Positions 1 to 24,900 of a DNA stretch of 64,000 nucleotides are shown here, piece by piece. A program made the translations under genes and the position numbers. A model generated the notes under the pieces. It ran no database searches. It was given only the letters and a program-made list of their open reading frames with translations, and was not told where the DNA came from. The stretch lies in assembly GCA_949361645.1 (NCBI GenBank), contig OX442421.1, positions 7,875,844 through 7,939,843 of the forward strand, given 5' to 3'. This DNA is from Spongilla lacustris. Lineage: Eukaryota > Porifera > Demospongiae > Spongillida > Spongillidae. Numbering within the stretch: the first letter of the stretch is position 1; each line of letters opens with the position of its first letter.

Positions 1-227
1 GTGAGAGGCAGCAGCTGATTTCGGACTGATCTACTTGCGTTATTTTTATTTTTTAAATTATGTGTACATATAAGCGTGTCGTTTTGTCTGTCTGACATAG
101 TCTGTCTGTACTGTACGTACCAAGTACAAATTGTACGGGGGGCGTACGGCGGCGCTGCGCTCGTGACTCTGACCTCTCCTCCCGGCCCGCTCGAAGGTCA
201 TTATTATAACAAGGGGAGGGGAACGAT
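1..227 (+). promoter_or_regulatory. 5' flank of the desaturase gene
   Basis: This stretch precedes the desaturase start codon. It is moderately GC-rich from about 135 to 200 and holds no coding exon that I can recognise. It presumably contains the 5' UTR and promoter, but I see no clear TATA box or other decisive element. Confidence 0.3.
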
Positions 228-583
228 ATGGATGTGCTTGCCGCACCGGTCCAATCGCCCGAGTCCAAGCCGTCCTACACAAGAGAGGAAATCGGCCTCC
301 ACAAAAAACGCGATGACTGTTGGATCATTATCCATGGAGAGGTCTATAACGTTACTCCCTGGCTAAAGCGACATCCGGGAGGTGAAAAAGTCCTCCTGCA
401 CTACGCAGGGGAAGACGCAACGGTAGGCGTTCTAGCAGTTGACCGCTTTTTATTTATTTATCATCTTTATGCGGGCTCATGTGCTACGCAGGTGGCTTTC
501 GAGAGCTTCCACAATAATAAGTCGTACGTTCGACGGCATATGGTACCTTTCCACATCGGCCACGTCGCTCCCGAACAAGTGCA

Positions 584-625
<42 letters not shown>

Positions 626-2409
626 GAAAAAACAAAGAGAACCGAACAAGTTACGGAGCCCCTCCTCCTGCAGCTACCGGAGATCTCCAAAGACTTCCTT
701 GAAATGAGGAAGACGTTTGAAGCAGAGGTTAGTAAGAACGTTCAGTATCCCATCCCGCTCGTCTATTTAATAGCTATATGACTTATTAACAGCGCGCATC
801 GTTTTGATCATCCTCCCCCCCGCCCCCGCAGGGTCTCTTCAAGACCAATCCGTGGTTCTTTATCGCCCACTTTCTGCACATCGTCGCCATGCACTGGCTC
901 GGCTTCCTTGTTCTCTGGTACTTAGGAAACACGTGGGCCACCTGGCTGACTGCGGCTGTCTTGGTCACAGCGTCACAGGTGACCTGCTTCGCTTTATACT
1001 GATGAATTTGTAGCCACCGTGTGTCTCCTGCAGGCCCAAGCTGGTTGGTTGCAACATGATTTTGGTCACCTTACAGTGTTCAACAGCACACCTCTAAATC
1101 ACATGGCACATGACGTGATCATCGGTCTTATGAAGGTGAAGCCAAATATCATAGTACAACAATTTGTCATTGTCAGAGACTGTGATCGATAGGGTGTGTC
1201 CAGCTTCTGGTGGAACTACAGGCACTTCCAACACCATGCAAAACCTAATGTGGTGAGCAGTAATTAGAGCTTTACAATTCTCTGAATAATGCAATAACCC
1301 CCCTTCCTGTGATGCAGTACTTGAAAGATCCTGACATCACTGCTGCATTTGTGTTCCTGCTGGGTAAAGTAGTTCCTAGAAAGGTAAACTGATCAAGGGA
1401 TAAAGTGGGAGACTTCGTTTTTATTATTTTCTCCCACAAGTGGGGTGAAAAGCACTGGGGAAAGATGCCCTACCACTTACAGCACAGATACTTCTTTTTT
1501 AGTACGTAGCATATGCTTGTATCCAATCAGCCTTGAAGATGCAATGTTGTGTTCTACTACCTGCAGTCGGCCCACCTCTGCTCCTTCCTGTATACTTCCA
1601 CATTGAGGTGCTAGCTTACACCATTTGGAAGAAAAAATACAAGGTGCAAATGTGTTTTATAAATGGACTTCCCATGTATGTGTCACTGTTGTGATTTGAT
1701 AGGACCTCATCACGATGCTCTTATTCTACGCCTGCTTCCACGTTCTGTTTGCACCTCTGTTGGGCGGCTTTTGGGCCAACTTTAGGTTCTACTTTTTCAT
1801 CAGGTCTCCTTTCATTAAATAGCCGCGACGAGTTTAAACGTTTGGCTGTTTCATGGTTGCAGGTTCTTGGAGAGTCACTGGTTTGTGTGGGCTACACAGA
1901 TCAGCCATCTTCCCAAGGATGTAGACTTTGACAAGCGGAGGGACTGGGCTTCACTGCAGGCAAGTACCATCCCCTAAAGGTTATGTTGGAAACTTACTCC
2001 TCATATATTATTACATAATAGCTGAATGGAACTCGCAACGTTGAAAATTCCTTTTTCAAGGACTGGTTCTTGGGCCACCTCAACTTCCAAATAGAGCACC
2101 AGTGAGAATGGCCCTTGATAGCTCTTCCTTGTCTTGCTCACACCTCCTTCCTCCTCCTCAGTCTGTTCCCCACAATGCCCAGACACAACTTCCATCTTGC
2201 TCAGCCCCGTGTCATCGAGTTTTGCAAGAAGTACAATTTGAATTACGAACAGAAGTCACTCTCTGATGCATTCAAAGACATCATAAGGTAAAATGAGTAG
2301 GCACTGCAATGCTGAAGTGAACGCTTTGAACCTTGACAGCTCGCTAGAAGAGTCAGGACGAATATGGAAAGAGGCGTGGGAGGAAGGCAGTGTGCTCAAG
2401 GCACAGTAG
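228..2409 (+). CDS. FADS: Front-end fatty acid desaturase with N-terminal cytochrome b5 domain (FADS1/2-like), 14 exons
   Basis: ER-membrane acyl-CoA desaturase that inserts a double bond on the carboxyl side of existing ones in polyunsaturated fatty acids. By-eye exons are 228-422, 492-584, 674-727, 832-978, 1034-1135, 1193-1252, 1318-1383, 1441-1501, 1567-1643, 1703-1803, 1863-1959, 2022-2101, 2162-2287 and 2340-2409. They join in one frame to 442 aa, the usual FADS1/2 length. The cytochrome b5 heme motif HPGG is at residues 49-52. The three di-iron histidine boxes are HDFGH (171-175), HFQHH (208-212) and QIEHH (374-378); the Gln in box 3 marks front-end desaturases. Exon 3 could start earlier than 674, because the upstream intron is an AAT repeat with several AGs. 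Intron 11 starts GCAAGT, a GC-AG intron. Whether it is delta-5 or delta-6 cannot be read from sequence alone. Confidence 0.93.
586..624. repeat. AAT/ATA trinucleotide microsatellite in desaturase intron 2
   Basis: A run of about 13 AAT triplets follows directly after the exon 2 donor and makes up much of a very short intron. Length variation here could affect splicing of the adjacent small exon. Confidence 0.9.
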
Positions 2410-2900
2410 CTTCCACTGTGTCAGCATATCGTTGTCCTTGTGGGGCTACATTTGAGAAATAATTTATTTTCTATACGTTAGTTAATTTTTATTCTGTACA
2501 GTTGATGTGGATGGAAGTTACAAAACTCATTTAGGACGTTCTCAACATAGTCTTTAAAGCCTCCTCCCCTCTCCCACTTATCAATATGAAGCTGGTAAAG
2601 GAGGTGGAATTTTCATTAAAAGGAATTGTCCAAAATGAACACAATGTACTCAGTTTTGTCCAAGCTTTCTGTTCTAATAAGGGCGTGCCAGATTGGCATG
2701 TGCAATTTAATTGACGTCATTAATTATTAATCTACATTGTACATGTACGTGTATACCGTACCTACATGTACTACATGTATTGAAATGGAAGGGTGGTGTT
2801 GAAATACCAATGTTGAATTGTAGTCAGCTGACACATTAATTCAAAAGATGCAGATACATTGCGCACGTGCAGAACTGATATACCAACCAAACTATATAAT
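2410..2900. other. Intergenic, convergent 3' ends of the desaturase and MRPS28
   Basis: Both flanking genes end here. ATTAAA at 2615-2620 is a possible variant polyadenylation signal for the desaturase. I see no other gene. Confidence 0.4.
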
Positions 2901-3323
2901 CTACTTCGCACGGTTACGTGGAGGTTCACTTGTACCTTGTATTGGGCCCACGAGTTCTGCCTCTGCTTCAAGTAGCGACGTGTCTTTGCTGTCGCCTAGA
3001 AAGTGCGCAGTCATCTCCAAGTCCCTGAGGTGCACCACTACCTGGGACCCAACCTGGTACGCTACCTTTCGCTGCTTTGGTGCTGTCACAACGGCGTGAA
3101 ATTTACCGCCCATGTCGACGTATAAATTGTCGTCGACAATAGCCATCACTTTTCCACGAACGCTAGTAGCTTGGAGAGGGTCTCCTGCGGCAACGAAGTT
3201 GGATCTTCTGAAAATCTCTTCAAAGCTCTCGCCTTTGATACTGGTCGTTGTTTGAAACCTTTGGTGGAACAGGTGACCTACACTCCGCCATATTGCTCTT
3301 TGAGATGATAGTCGTACCGCCAT
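2901..3323 (-). CDS. MRPS28: Mitochondrial small-subunit ribosomal protein bS1m (MRPS28), single exon
   Basis: Structural protein of the mitochondrial ribosome small subunit. The uninterrupted 140-aa frame starts with an Arg/Ser/Gln-rich, acid-free stretch of about 28 residues (MAVRLSSQRAIWRSVGHLF), typical of a mitochondrial presequence. The core has the family signature GKVMAIVDDNLYVDMGGKFH (about residues 57-76) and then HLRDLEMTAHFLG. Both closely match metazoan MRPS28 as I remember it. It is shorter than the human protein (187 aa), mainly at the ends. It is transcribed away from androglobin copy 1 across a 346-bp gap, which probably holds both promoters. The start is the first ATG before the presequence-like segment. 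Confidence 0.9.
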   Translation of the reverse strand: MAVRLSSQRAIWRSVGHLFHQRFQTTTSIKGESFEEIFRRSNFVAAGDPLQATSVRGKVMAIVDDNLYVDMGGKFHAVVTAPKQRKVAYQVGSQVVVHLRDLEMTAHFLGDSKDTSLLEAEAELVGPIQGTSEPPRNRAK

Positions 3324-3669
3324 GGCTTTACCACGTGCGTGCTGTCATGGAAACCGCAAAAATGCTTTTGTATGCGCCTTTCACAAATATGAAGAGCCGC
3401 CCGGTGATACATCTACATGTACGCTTTCGTGACACACTGTGATTTGGTCCGCCTTGAATAGGTGTTCGTTATTAGTACATATGGGTTTCCACTGCCCGTT
3501 ATTAGTACATATGGGTTTCCACTGCCCGTTCATCTGACTTGGTATTAAATGAACATGATCGGTACTTAACACCAATTATGTAATGCTCATAAGTAAATAA
3601 AATTAAAAAATGGTCGCGTTACTAACCTTTAAATCAATTTAATTTGCTTTTGTTGTTGTTATTTTTAAA
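3324..3669. promoter_or_regulatory. Divergent promoter region between MRPS28 and androglobin copy 1, with a 30-bp direct duplication
   Basis: The two genes start 346 bp apart and point away from each other, so a shared or back-to-back promoter is likely. A perfect 30-bp unit occurs twice head-to-tail at 3468-3497 and 3498-3527. No TATA box is obvious. Confidence 0.5.
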
Positions 3670-15716
<12,047 letters not shown>

Positions 15717-15876
15717 TAACAACATGCAACACAGACACACGCACACACATCACACACACATGATGCGCCAAACAATTGGATGTGCCTGTAAATGAGAGAA
15801 CGAAATGAGGGGAGTGAGGAGGGATGGAAATGGGGGTGAGGAGGGATAGAAATGGGGGTGGGGTGGTCCTGCAACA

Positions 15877-18800
15877 CTACAATAGCTTGGGCTGCAAAAG
15901 AGCATGCAGTGGCAGTTCAACTACAGTCTCTGGTTCCACCCGGGGCAGTTTTGGTTTTGTTGGTTTCTGTGAAATGTCAAAGCAAGCAAATCATCCATGT
16001 GGCCCCTTGAGGGGAGCAGACTCACTTCCTCATCTTCTTCAGACTGGTCACTGTCTGGGAGACTAAACTTGGCAAGTGCAGACTCTTCGGATACTTGACA
16101 ACAAAACAGGATAATGTCATGAATTGGAACAACCAAAGCACTCACTCTCTTCATGCTGTTGGATGCTTTCTTTGCTCAGTTCAATCTGAACAGTGTCTGA
16201 GCTCACACTTAAAACACGTCCTTCCTAGTCATAAACATAGGCAAACATGCACTCTAATCAAAGCCATCCTATACTAGGCAACATGATACCTGCAATTCAA
16301 ATGAATATGAATACGAGTAGACTGAAACTTTAAATCCTAATCCTATTCACTTGAGTTGCAGGCAACATGATATGCTAGCTAGCCCAAGTACAATATGCAT
16401 AAAATGCAACCATAGCCAGGCATGTGTTTAGGAAGGGCATACCTCCCCCCCCCCCCCCCCCAAAAAAAAAGATTAATACCCTAAAATGCAGTCAACCTGT
16501 TATATCATAGCTGTTAGCCCTGCAATGGTCCACAAAGGCAGGTGGACAACTGTAAGGTTTTGGCTTACCTTATAGGAGGACACCTCTGGAGTACAATTGA
16601 CTGACAGTTCCAGCAGCTGTCCCATCACACCAAGTCAAACCGAAACTGAATACTACAGTGGACACTGAAATGCTAACAATACCTTGAATGCGATGTGGTC
16701 TCCCACCCTGGGGGGCCCGCGCAGGTCAGGCAGTGCCTCGTAGTTCCTCTTCACAGGCTGCGAGATACACTCGAGTGCAGTACCATTTGTGGTGGCTGCT
16801 GGCTCTGATACTGGCCCCGACGAATGCTGTTCCAAAGCTCCCTGAACAGGAATGGCACGGGGTGCAGGACATGTTTCCTTGGCCGCTGGCTCTACTTCAG
16901 GAGCTGTGTATATGCTGGTCTTTGTAGTAAACATGTCATCACTGCCTCCTACAATGGTGTCAGGTGTCAACTTCTTACGTCGAGACTTCTTCTGCTTTGA
17001 TTTCTGTGGTAGATCTACAAGCGAGGAATGTGGGGTAGAGGTAACAATGGATGGTCTGGGGTAGAGATAACATTGGATGGTGTGGGGTAGAGGTAACATT
17101 GGATGGTGTGAGGTGTAGAGGTAACATTGGATGGTCTGGGGTAGAGATAACATTGGATGGTGTGGGGTAGAGATAACATTGGATGGTGTGGGGTAGAGGT
17201 AACATTGGATGGTGTGGGGTGTAGACGTAACATTGGATGGTCTGGGGTAGAGGTAACATTGGATGGTCTGGGGTAGAGGTAACATTGGATGGTGTGGGGC
17301 ACAGGTAACATTGGATGGTGTGGGGCAGAGGTAACATTGGATGGTATACCGTTTGCTTCCTTTGAGACTGCTGCCTCCTTTATCTGTGTCCCCGAGTCAC
17401 CTTCCATGTCAAATCTTGTTACTGAACGTATGGAAAGGCGCATGTATGGTTTGTTTCACACACCCACACATCATTACATAATCATTGTTCATTATTACAT
17501 AATCTTTGCTAATTATTACATAATCTTCGTTCAAATATCAGCCTTTGTCTTACCAAGGAGAGAAAGCCTAGTCCGGCGTAGCAGACCCTCACATGGACGG
17601 AGGGTCTGGAAGTTGCCTATTCTCGAGTCGTACGGATTAGTTCTCTGTTCATTAAAATTATTGCACCGGGAGGAATGCAATTTTCGTACTCCCGATGTAA
17701 TAAAAGGAACAGGAACTAATCTGTACGGCTTGAGAATAGGAAACCTTCCAGACCCTCCGTCCATGTGAGGGTCTTCTACATCAGACTAGAGAAAGCCCAC
17801 CAATACATACCAACTTTGGACTTCTTAGAGGTGACCTCAGTTGGACCGTCTATTAAAGAAAGCAAATCAAAAACAACATGGATGCCAGCACAAACATGAA
17901 TGCCAAGCCTACGTACCTACTTCAGGTTCCTTAGCTCTAGCCTTCCTTGCACCACCAGCTTGGAGTACAAGAAAAGACAAAACTCAAAAGAATCATTGAG
18001 ATGCATAACACACTCACATCCACACATGACATACTCACTCACACCCACACATGACACTCACTCACATCCACACACTCACATCCACACATGACACTCACTC
18101 ACATCCACACATGACATACTCACACCCACACATGACATACTCACATCCACACATGACATACTCACACCCACACATGACATACTCACATCCACACATGATA
18201 CACATCCACACATGACACTCACATCCACACATGACATACTCACATCCACACATGACAGACTCACATCCATGCATGACATACTCACATCCACACATGACAC
18301 ACTCACATCCACACATGACATACTCACATCCACACATGAGATACTCACATCCACACATGAGATACTCACTCACATCCACACATGACATACTCACTCACAT
18401 CCACACGACACTCACTCACATCCACACACTCACATCCACACATGACATACTCACTCACATCCACACAAGACATACAAGTGCTCACATTCACACATGCATG
18501 TGCAACATACCACCTTACCAACTTTATGTTTCTTGGCTGTGACAGCTGGCTGCTCCTCCGTATCACTTTCAGAAGAGCCAGAATGGAACCTTACATGGAG
18601 AGACCCGGCAGTTGTCTTTGTAGCACTGGTGCGAAGCCTGTGCAGGTGTAAGGAGTGCAGGTGTAAGGAATGCAGGTGCACGTATCTTTAAATGGACCTA
18701 CTCCTTGTTCTTCTTTGGTGGAGGATGAGGGACTGCTGAGGACACATCCTTCACGTCCTTCTCTCCCTGGAGGATTGACACAATTTATTTATTTTAAAGT

Positions 18801-19497
18801 CACCACAATTGGTAACACACACATTTGCCTCCTTTGCTTCTGAGGTGCTGCTTCCTCTACTGGATTGAGACTTTCGCTTGCGTTTGGTGCCTGATGGCAG
18901 CGCTTCTGTGCTAGGGCCTTCATTAGCTTCAGAGTGAAGGGAGCATCTTCCGTGTTCGTCAGGAGCACCTCCGCGTTCGGTTCCCGAATCCTTACTCTCT
19001 CTCTTACGCTTTTTATGCTTCTCTTTGTGCGCCTCGGTACCATCGACAGCGGTAGAGACGGACGGGCTTGCCACCGACGTCAACGCAGGTATTGTGCTTC
19101 GCTGGTAGCCAACCACCTTGACCCTTAATAATAAGGTGAAATCGAAAACGCATACGTATATAGATATGCGTGCGACATTTGTGCACGTACGTACTGGATG
19201 CGGTCGTTGTCTCTGACAATTGCTGCATCTTCGTTCATAGGCAGTAGGAAATCATCTAGATAGAGCTACAAGGGGTGCAGAGTGGTAAGCGTGCTTGGCG
19301 CACGCCAATTGCTGTCTCAATTTATTACTAGTAACCTGCAGCCCGCTGGTTCCATTGATTCCAAATCTTTCGGAAATGAGATGGGCAATGTCGCCAACTA
19401 CTCTGCATGCACTGGAGTCGAAAAGTAACCAACACTGCTTAGGAAAAAGAATTGGTGTGGTGTCCAACAGCACACGCACTCGTATGCACGAGTTCAT
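15877..19497 (-). CDS. COIL: Coilin (Cajal body scaffold protein), about 13 exons
   Basis: Nuclear scaffold protein of Cajal bodies, involved in snRNP maturation. Exons, 5' to 3' on the minus strand, are 19336-19497, 19195-19265, 18823-19123, 18702-18766, 18519-18637, 17921-17958, a small uncertain exon near 17818-17852, an exon near 17344-17408, then 16683-17014, 16569-16616, 16146-16224, 16026-16093 and 15877-15966. They give about 490 aa. The N-terminal self-association domain is clear (RVRVLLDTTPILFPKQCWLL, then VGDIAHLISERFGI and AAIVRDNDRI). The middle is Lys/Ser-rich and low in complexity. The C-terminal Tudor-like domain is also clear (NYEALPDLRGPPRVGDHIAF, then EGRVLSVSSDTVQIEL). Coilin lies between the two inverted androglobin copies and converges on copy 1 with only about 160 bp between stop codons. 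Confidence 0.88.
17035..17345. repeat. Minisatellite of about 23-26 bp in a coilin intron
   Basis: About a dozen imperfect units containing GGGTAGAGGTAACATTGGAT, alternating TGGTCT and TGGTGT. The array lies just upstream (in the coilin sense) of the large exon 16683-17014. An open frame on the minus strand repeating HPMLPLP is produced by the repeat. Confidence 0.9.
17568..17789. mobile_element. CTAGTC-type foldback MITE with 7-bp target duplication (coilin intron)
   Basis: A 222-bp element. It begins CTAGTC and ends GACTAG, with long inverted arms of about 75 bp in which 17586-17643 pairs with 17714-17771. It is flanked by AGAAAGC at 17561-17567 and again at 17790-17796, a 7-bp target-site duplication. 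It has no coding capacity. A second element with the same termini and a 7-bp duplication is at 44757-44868. Confidence 0.85.
18001..18482. repeat. Minisatellite of about 21 bp in a coilin intron
   Basis: About 20 imperfect units of ACTCACATCCACACATGACAT fill most of the intron between coilin exons 5 and 6. Open frames on both strands here (repeating SHPHMTY or SCVDVSM) come from the repeat. Confidence 0.92.
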
Positions 19498-21995
19498 CGC
19501 GCGTTATTAGGAATTTTCTTTTTATAAATCTAATAGTATATATTGTGTATATGGGTCCTACGTACAGTATTAGGATTGCTCCGTGGGCGTGGTTTTCAAT
19601 CATTTGTCTGGTGTTTAACAGGACTACCTAGGATCGGATAGTTCAGGCTTGCCAGATGCTGAAACAGGATGCTAATGAAAATGAACTCACAGGCTTCGAA
19701 AACGGAGCGGGACCACGACACTACTGTAGGCCTAGTACTGCATGCGTGATGCATCCAGGGCCAGTGGTACTACATGTAGTATGATGTATCTCCCTACACT
19801 GTACAGTAAACTTCGGCTCCAAAGTGGTCATTTGCACTAAATGATTAAAAAGTCAAACACCCACATAGCATGGATGATGTTAACAGCTGGAGCTCATTGT
19901 AGTCCCCATTTTACGCATTTATTATTTGGACACTGCTGCATGCTGCAAGAATGCACGTGTATTTCAAGCATATTGAAACTTGTGTAACCATCCTAAAGTC
20001 AAAAACACTGATGAAACAGGTAATAAGAACACATTTTCTGCGAGATAGTTTGTGGTATATAGGAAGACTGCCATGCCTTGAGGTGATGATGATTGAGCTG
20101 CATAGGAGATGGGACAAAAGTGGCTGCCAATAAATGTGCTCTGTCAAAAAGTAATCCTTTAATCTCCAAGGCCCCAGGCCCTACGCATAGGACAACATCT
20201 ATCCAAAAAATATATATCTTGCATCTACTTGCTTGCATCCATATCTTTACTGTTGTTTCATGTCATTTTACCAATTGTTTATTTCTTAATGTAAAACAAT
20301 GAATACAGTTCTAAAAGATGCATTATGCAATATATTCAAAACACACTGTCAACATTATGTTAAATACATATCATTCAAACCAGCAACTTCAAAATACTTT
20401 TTATTTGCAAAGTGCCAAAGACCTGCACGTCATTCTGACCTTTCTAACATTACTTGTTGGTACTTTAAGTTGCTTTGCTATTAATATTTTGGCAATGCAG
20501 TATTGACTGTATTTGACAGCCCTTGAAGACTTGCAAGTGCCAGTATTTCTGAATTGCTACACTACAATCAATTTATCTGTTCATATAAATTAATTTTAAC
20601 TTGGCATTTGTATTTTCTCGCTAGCATATCCAACTCTAACTTTTACCAACATGACAAATGGTTGGTTGTGCTTGGTTTTTAGTTGCTCATGAGTATGTTG
20701 ATTAATACTATAACAAAAATATTCATAACACGACCCTTCGGAAGTAGCCTTAAAGTGGTGGCTGGGTATGGACTTGGCTCAGGGCCTCAACTTCAATTTC
20801 TGTCCAAGCCTAGCCTTGGATCCTTTGGGCCACCATGCCATTACCTATAAGCACGGTGGTGATGTGGTTTCCTGCCACAGCAAATGATGTGTTTGTAGAG
20901 TTTTGTAGGCGAGCTAATGTATCTGCCCAAGTCGAGGTTGGCAGTGGCTTTGGGCATGACAAATGCAACACCAGACCAGCAGATGTTCTGGTTCCCAACT
21001 GGTCCCTTGGCAAGTCAGCTGAATTTGATGGCAGGGTCTGCAGCTTTAGTGGCAGAGTGTCGCAAGCATGATTCTAATGACCCAAAGTGCTCAGAGTGGG
21101 GCTGGAAATGCACCCCACTAGCAGTGGAGACCTATGGCTGCTGGGGTGCTGAGGCTAGGGAAACACTATCGTGTCTTGCCACTTGTCTGGCCATACCCAT
21201 GAGGTGCACCAAGTCCAAGGCTACTGCTTCCATTTATGGCAGACTCAGCCTCACTTTGGTGAGGTCCTGTGCTAGAGCTCTGCTGTCAAGAGCTGGACCT
21301 TCATTGGTCGTCACTGGTTGACAGCATTTTATTTCTTTTGTTGTTCCTTGGGTGTTAGTTATTTTTAATAACATGATTTAAAAATATAATTATATTTTTT
21401 TATTACCTACACTAACATGATAAAATACATAACTAATATCAATTTATTGTGTTTGTAAATACATTAAATTATTCTGCTGTTGCATATTTGTCATATATAG
21501 AAACCCACAAGAACAATATTGTGGAACATTTTATAATTGCACAACACAAAAAACAATTGGAGATCCACAACCTGCTCTATCAAAGGTCCTTGCTAAATTG
21601 TCACCATGCCACCATTTTTGCAACGGGTGGTGTCTTGAGATGGAATATCAATACAGATATCTATTAACTATGCACTTTTAATTAATAATATATGGCTACA
21701 CAGTACAATAGTTACACATGTCACAGAAAAGTGTAAATGCAAAGCTCTTCCACATTTTAATCTGTAATCTCCTGACGTCCTATGTGTAGGGTGATTGTCC
21801 TGTGGCCGTTAATTATAATTAACTAGTCCCAGTTATGAGTCATTGATCTAAAAAAGTCTTTCTTTTAAAGGAATATGCATTTTAGAACGCGATGGCACTG
21901 AAAACAAATTAAGTCTGGCATTATTTCTGATTAAATGCACCATTGCCATGACTTATATCAGAGCACATAACATAAATGATACATATATCAGCTGT
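19498..21995. other. Spacer between coilin and androglobin copy 2
   Basis: The spacer holds the coilin promoter side and the 3' end of androglobin copy 2. Apart from the LINE remnant at 20835-21321 it is AT-rich with no exon I recognise. Confidence 0.5.
20835..21321 (+). pseudogene. Broken 3' end of a non-LTR retrotransposon (restriction-like endonuclease domain)
   Basis: The first frame contains NTRPADVLVPNW, resembling the RPD motif of the restriction-like endonuclease (RLE) of R2/CRE/NeSL-type LINEs. The homology then moves to another frame: KHDSNDPKCSEW, PLAVETYGCWG, YGRLSLTLVRS. This second part is the C-terminal tail of the same kind of polyprotein and is related to the fragment at 42720-43490. 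The frame change shows it is decayed. No reverse transcriptase domain is present. The assignment rests on remembered motifs. Confidence 0.65.
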
Positions 21996-24900
21996 TCACT
22001 TCTTTACAATTTTCTTCTTAGTCTTTGATTCCCTCCCTGAGGTTGAACGTCGTTCTTCTTCTACTTTCTTGGGCATCATTTGGTCAACATTGTCTGTCTT
22101 AGACTGCACCTCTTCCAGATGCTTTTGTCTAATGGCCTCACGAGGGCCATTAATCCTTTTTCTTAAGTCCTCCAACTCAATCTAGTGCATAAAAAAAATA
22201 CAAATATAGGCACGAATGAACGAACTCGAATCAATGAAGATGCAGATATGATGTATGTAAGACACATTCATACATTATGGTTGCCATGGCCACACAAGCC
22301 TACCTGCCACTGCTCTGCCATCTCCAATTGCTTCTTCTTCCATTGGTTTCGTAGCTGTTTGTCAGCTTCTCTCGTTTCAGCCACCCCACGTCTGTTGGCA
22401 CGGTACTTCTGGTGTGCGTCCAGTCTTTGTTGCTCCCTTAGAGTTAGCTCCTTCTCATCCAGAATGTGGTGTGGTCTTCCCTGATCGCTGTGGTGGGGGT
22501 GTTGTGGTTAAGTGTATTGAATGAAAAGAAAACAAATCACCCTATCCAAAAACCTATAAAATCAAGAATTTCATGTTACCCTTTTTGCTTGATTCTAAGG
22601 TTATTAACTTGGTATTCAATCTTGATTCAGTGGTTTGAAAATAAAGTTAAAGCAGTTGGACATTTGTTTTTAGAAATACTGTTGACTTATAGTATACATT
22701 ATAATTAGTAGAACATTAAACAACAATTAAATATAACTTACACAAATACTACAGATTGCATAACACCCTATATGTGTGTTTTTTATTTATTTATTTACCC
22801 CTGAGGTGTCTTAAAATTTTGTATACAAAATAACTCAGTTGATTAAACATTTGATATTGTGACCACATATTCAAGATTTAAAAAAAACCCCCAAAACAAA
22901 ACAAACCCCCCCCCCCCCCCCCCCCCAAAAAAACCCCAAAGTATAAATACGTAACCGCAGACAAAAACTTGTACAATGCAGATAAACAAGCACATAACGT
23001 TACATTACCTACCACCTAGACTAAATAATATATCAGTAGCCTGTGTCTGAGATGGCCCTTGAAAGAAGAGCCCTCACATTTGCCCTAACAAAAAAAAAAC
23101 AACTTATTTTCTTAGCGTTTTGAAATCTGCTTTCTAGACGTTCATGCTCAAAATCAGATCTTTTTAAGGCCAATGTATAGCAATGGTTATTCCGTGGCAT
23201 TATGAGGCCACTAGATATTATGACCACATCATTACTAAGATACATGTAGAGGGCTTGGACTGAATAACAACCTAGAACTGTGTTTTAGTGTACCCTATAT
23301 TGTTGTGTTGTGTACCCTATGTTGTGGCTTCAGAAGTAATTATCAAGTAAACAAATTAACAATCTAACTTGTAAATTACTTAGCACTTATGCTATTGCAT
23401 TCTGTGTTTTGGTATACCCTCTGTTGTTGCTTTAGTGTACCTATGCTGTTGGTAGTATTTATATTTGGAAATTACGTTAATGGAAAGATGTAAACAAGTA
23501 ACACCATTTAACGTAAAAAAAAAAATGTCTAAAAGATATTAGCATTCCTCTAATCAACTTAACACAGCTCCTTTATTCAAACTACTGAATCAATATTAAG
23601 TGACCACTCGTTTAATTTTTAGTTCCAGTAAGGTGTCAAACACAAAAGCGCTACCTCTCTAATCTGATGTCGAGTTAGTAGTTGGCAGTGAGCTGGCTTG
23701 CATATTCTCCCAGTGCTCAGTGGAATTTATTACAGCAGGATGCTACAAGTTTTGTACAGGGTGTTCTACAATCAATTTTAACCCTTACTCACACGTAAAT
23801 TGATTAAGTGACTGAATCAATTCGTTAACAAATCAATGGAGGTAACAATATCAGTGCAGTGAGACAAAGTTTGGTGATACCCATAAAGTGACAGACAGAT
23901 TGGTGGCAGTAATGAATTATTCTATTGCCATTTAATATTTTGCTTACACCATTTATCTTTATCAGGATGATACTGTATAGAATATATTTAGTTGTCATGC
24001 AAGGTGGTTTATATATATATAGCGAATCTTACACAATGTAAGGTGAGAGGTCAAGCTCCTTCAATGGAGGATGAGCACTGAATGGTTGTGGCACAATAAG
24101 GACCTCACTGGTCACTGCAGTCACAGTACTTTGATCTAGAGGAAAAGATGTGTAAGACACCACTAACATTTTGCTACCTTTGACAAACCCACCACCATCA
24201 TCACAACTGCTGCCAGCTCGCGATAGGCCTTGGGACTCGAGGAACTTCAGTCTTGATTCCATGCCCTTCTCACCCCATGTTGAGGCACATTGTCACATCA
24301 TCACCTGTTGCCCATGCTCCCCCTCCCACCACACATCCTCACCTTCTTAGTCCTCCCTGGCTGTTCAGCCTCCCAGGCTTGCACCATTCCCTTCAGCTCA
24401 TCCATTCTTTCACTGTCTTTGCTCACTTCCAAGTGTTCCTTGTCCTGTTGGTGGCCCTACCTCACGTGAGGGGGACAGGAACATCCCTTGTGCACATGAC
24501 CTACACTTGTTGCGGTGACTATCCTCAGTGTCCAGTGAGGCTTGGTGGTGTCAATCTACAGAGGAGTTTTGTATTAGTCAGCTAGACCCATGGGTGGCTG
24601 GGTTCTCACCTGTGAAGAAGTAGACCGAGCTGTGGGGAGGGGAGTCGTGGCCGCTTTCTTACCTACTGCCCCCTTGTCCCCTCCAGGACCCTTCTCCTTC
24701 TCCTTTATCTTGCTCTTTCTTCCTGAAGATGGTTTGTCTGTTCCCCATCCCCAGGCCAATTACTGATTACTCATGTCTGCATGCAGTGCGGTCACTCACT
24801 GTCTTCTAACTTCTCTGTGGACTTCTGTGTGGCTATAAAGTTCCAAGCACTGTCACTGATGGGCCATGTGTTGTTCAGCACTGTGGCTTCAAGAATGTAC

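Noticed and set aside
16653..17443. Minus-strand frames rich in HPMLPLPHTIQCYLYP
   Set aside because: They read through the coilin-intron minisatellite; only the ends coincide with real coilin exons.
18076..18566. Frames repeating SCVDVSM or YSHPHM, suggestive of a Cys-rich or His-rich secreted protein
   Set aside because: Generated by a 21-bp tandem repeat inside a coilin intron; there is no signal peptide or conserved domain.
19295..20506. Several 60-80 codon frames in the coilin-androglobin spacer
   Set aside because: Short, AT-rich, without homology that I recognise. The one at 19252-19497 on the minus strand is coilin exon 1 reading into its intron.
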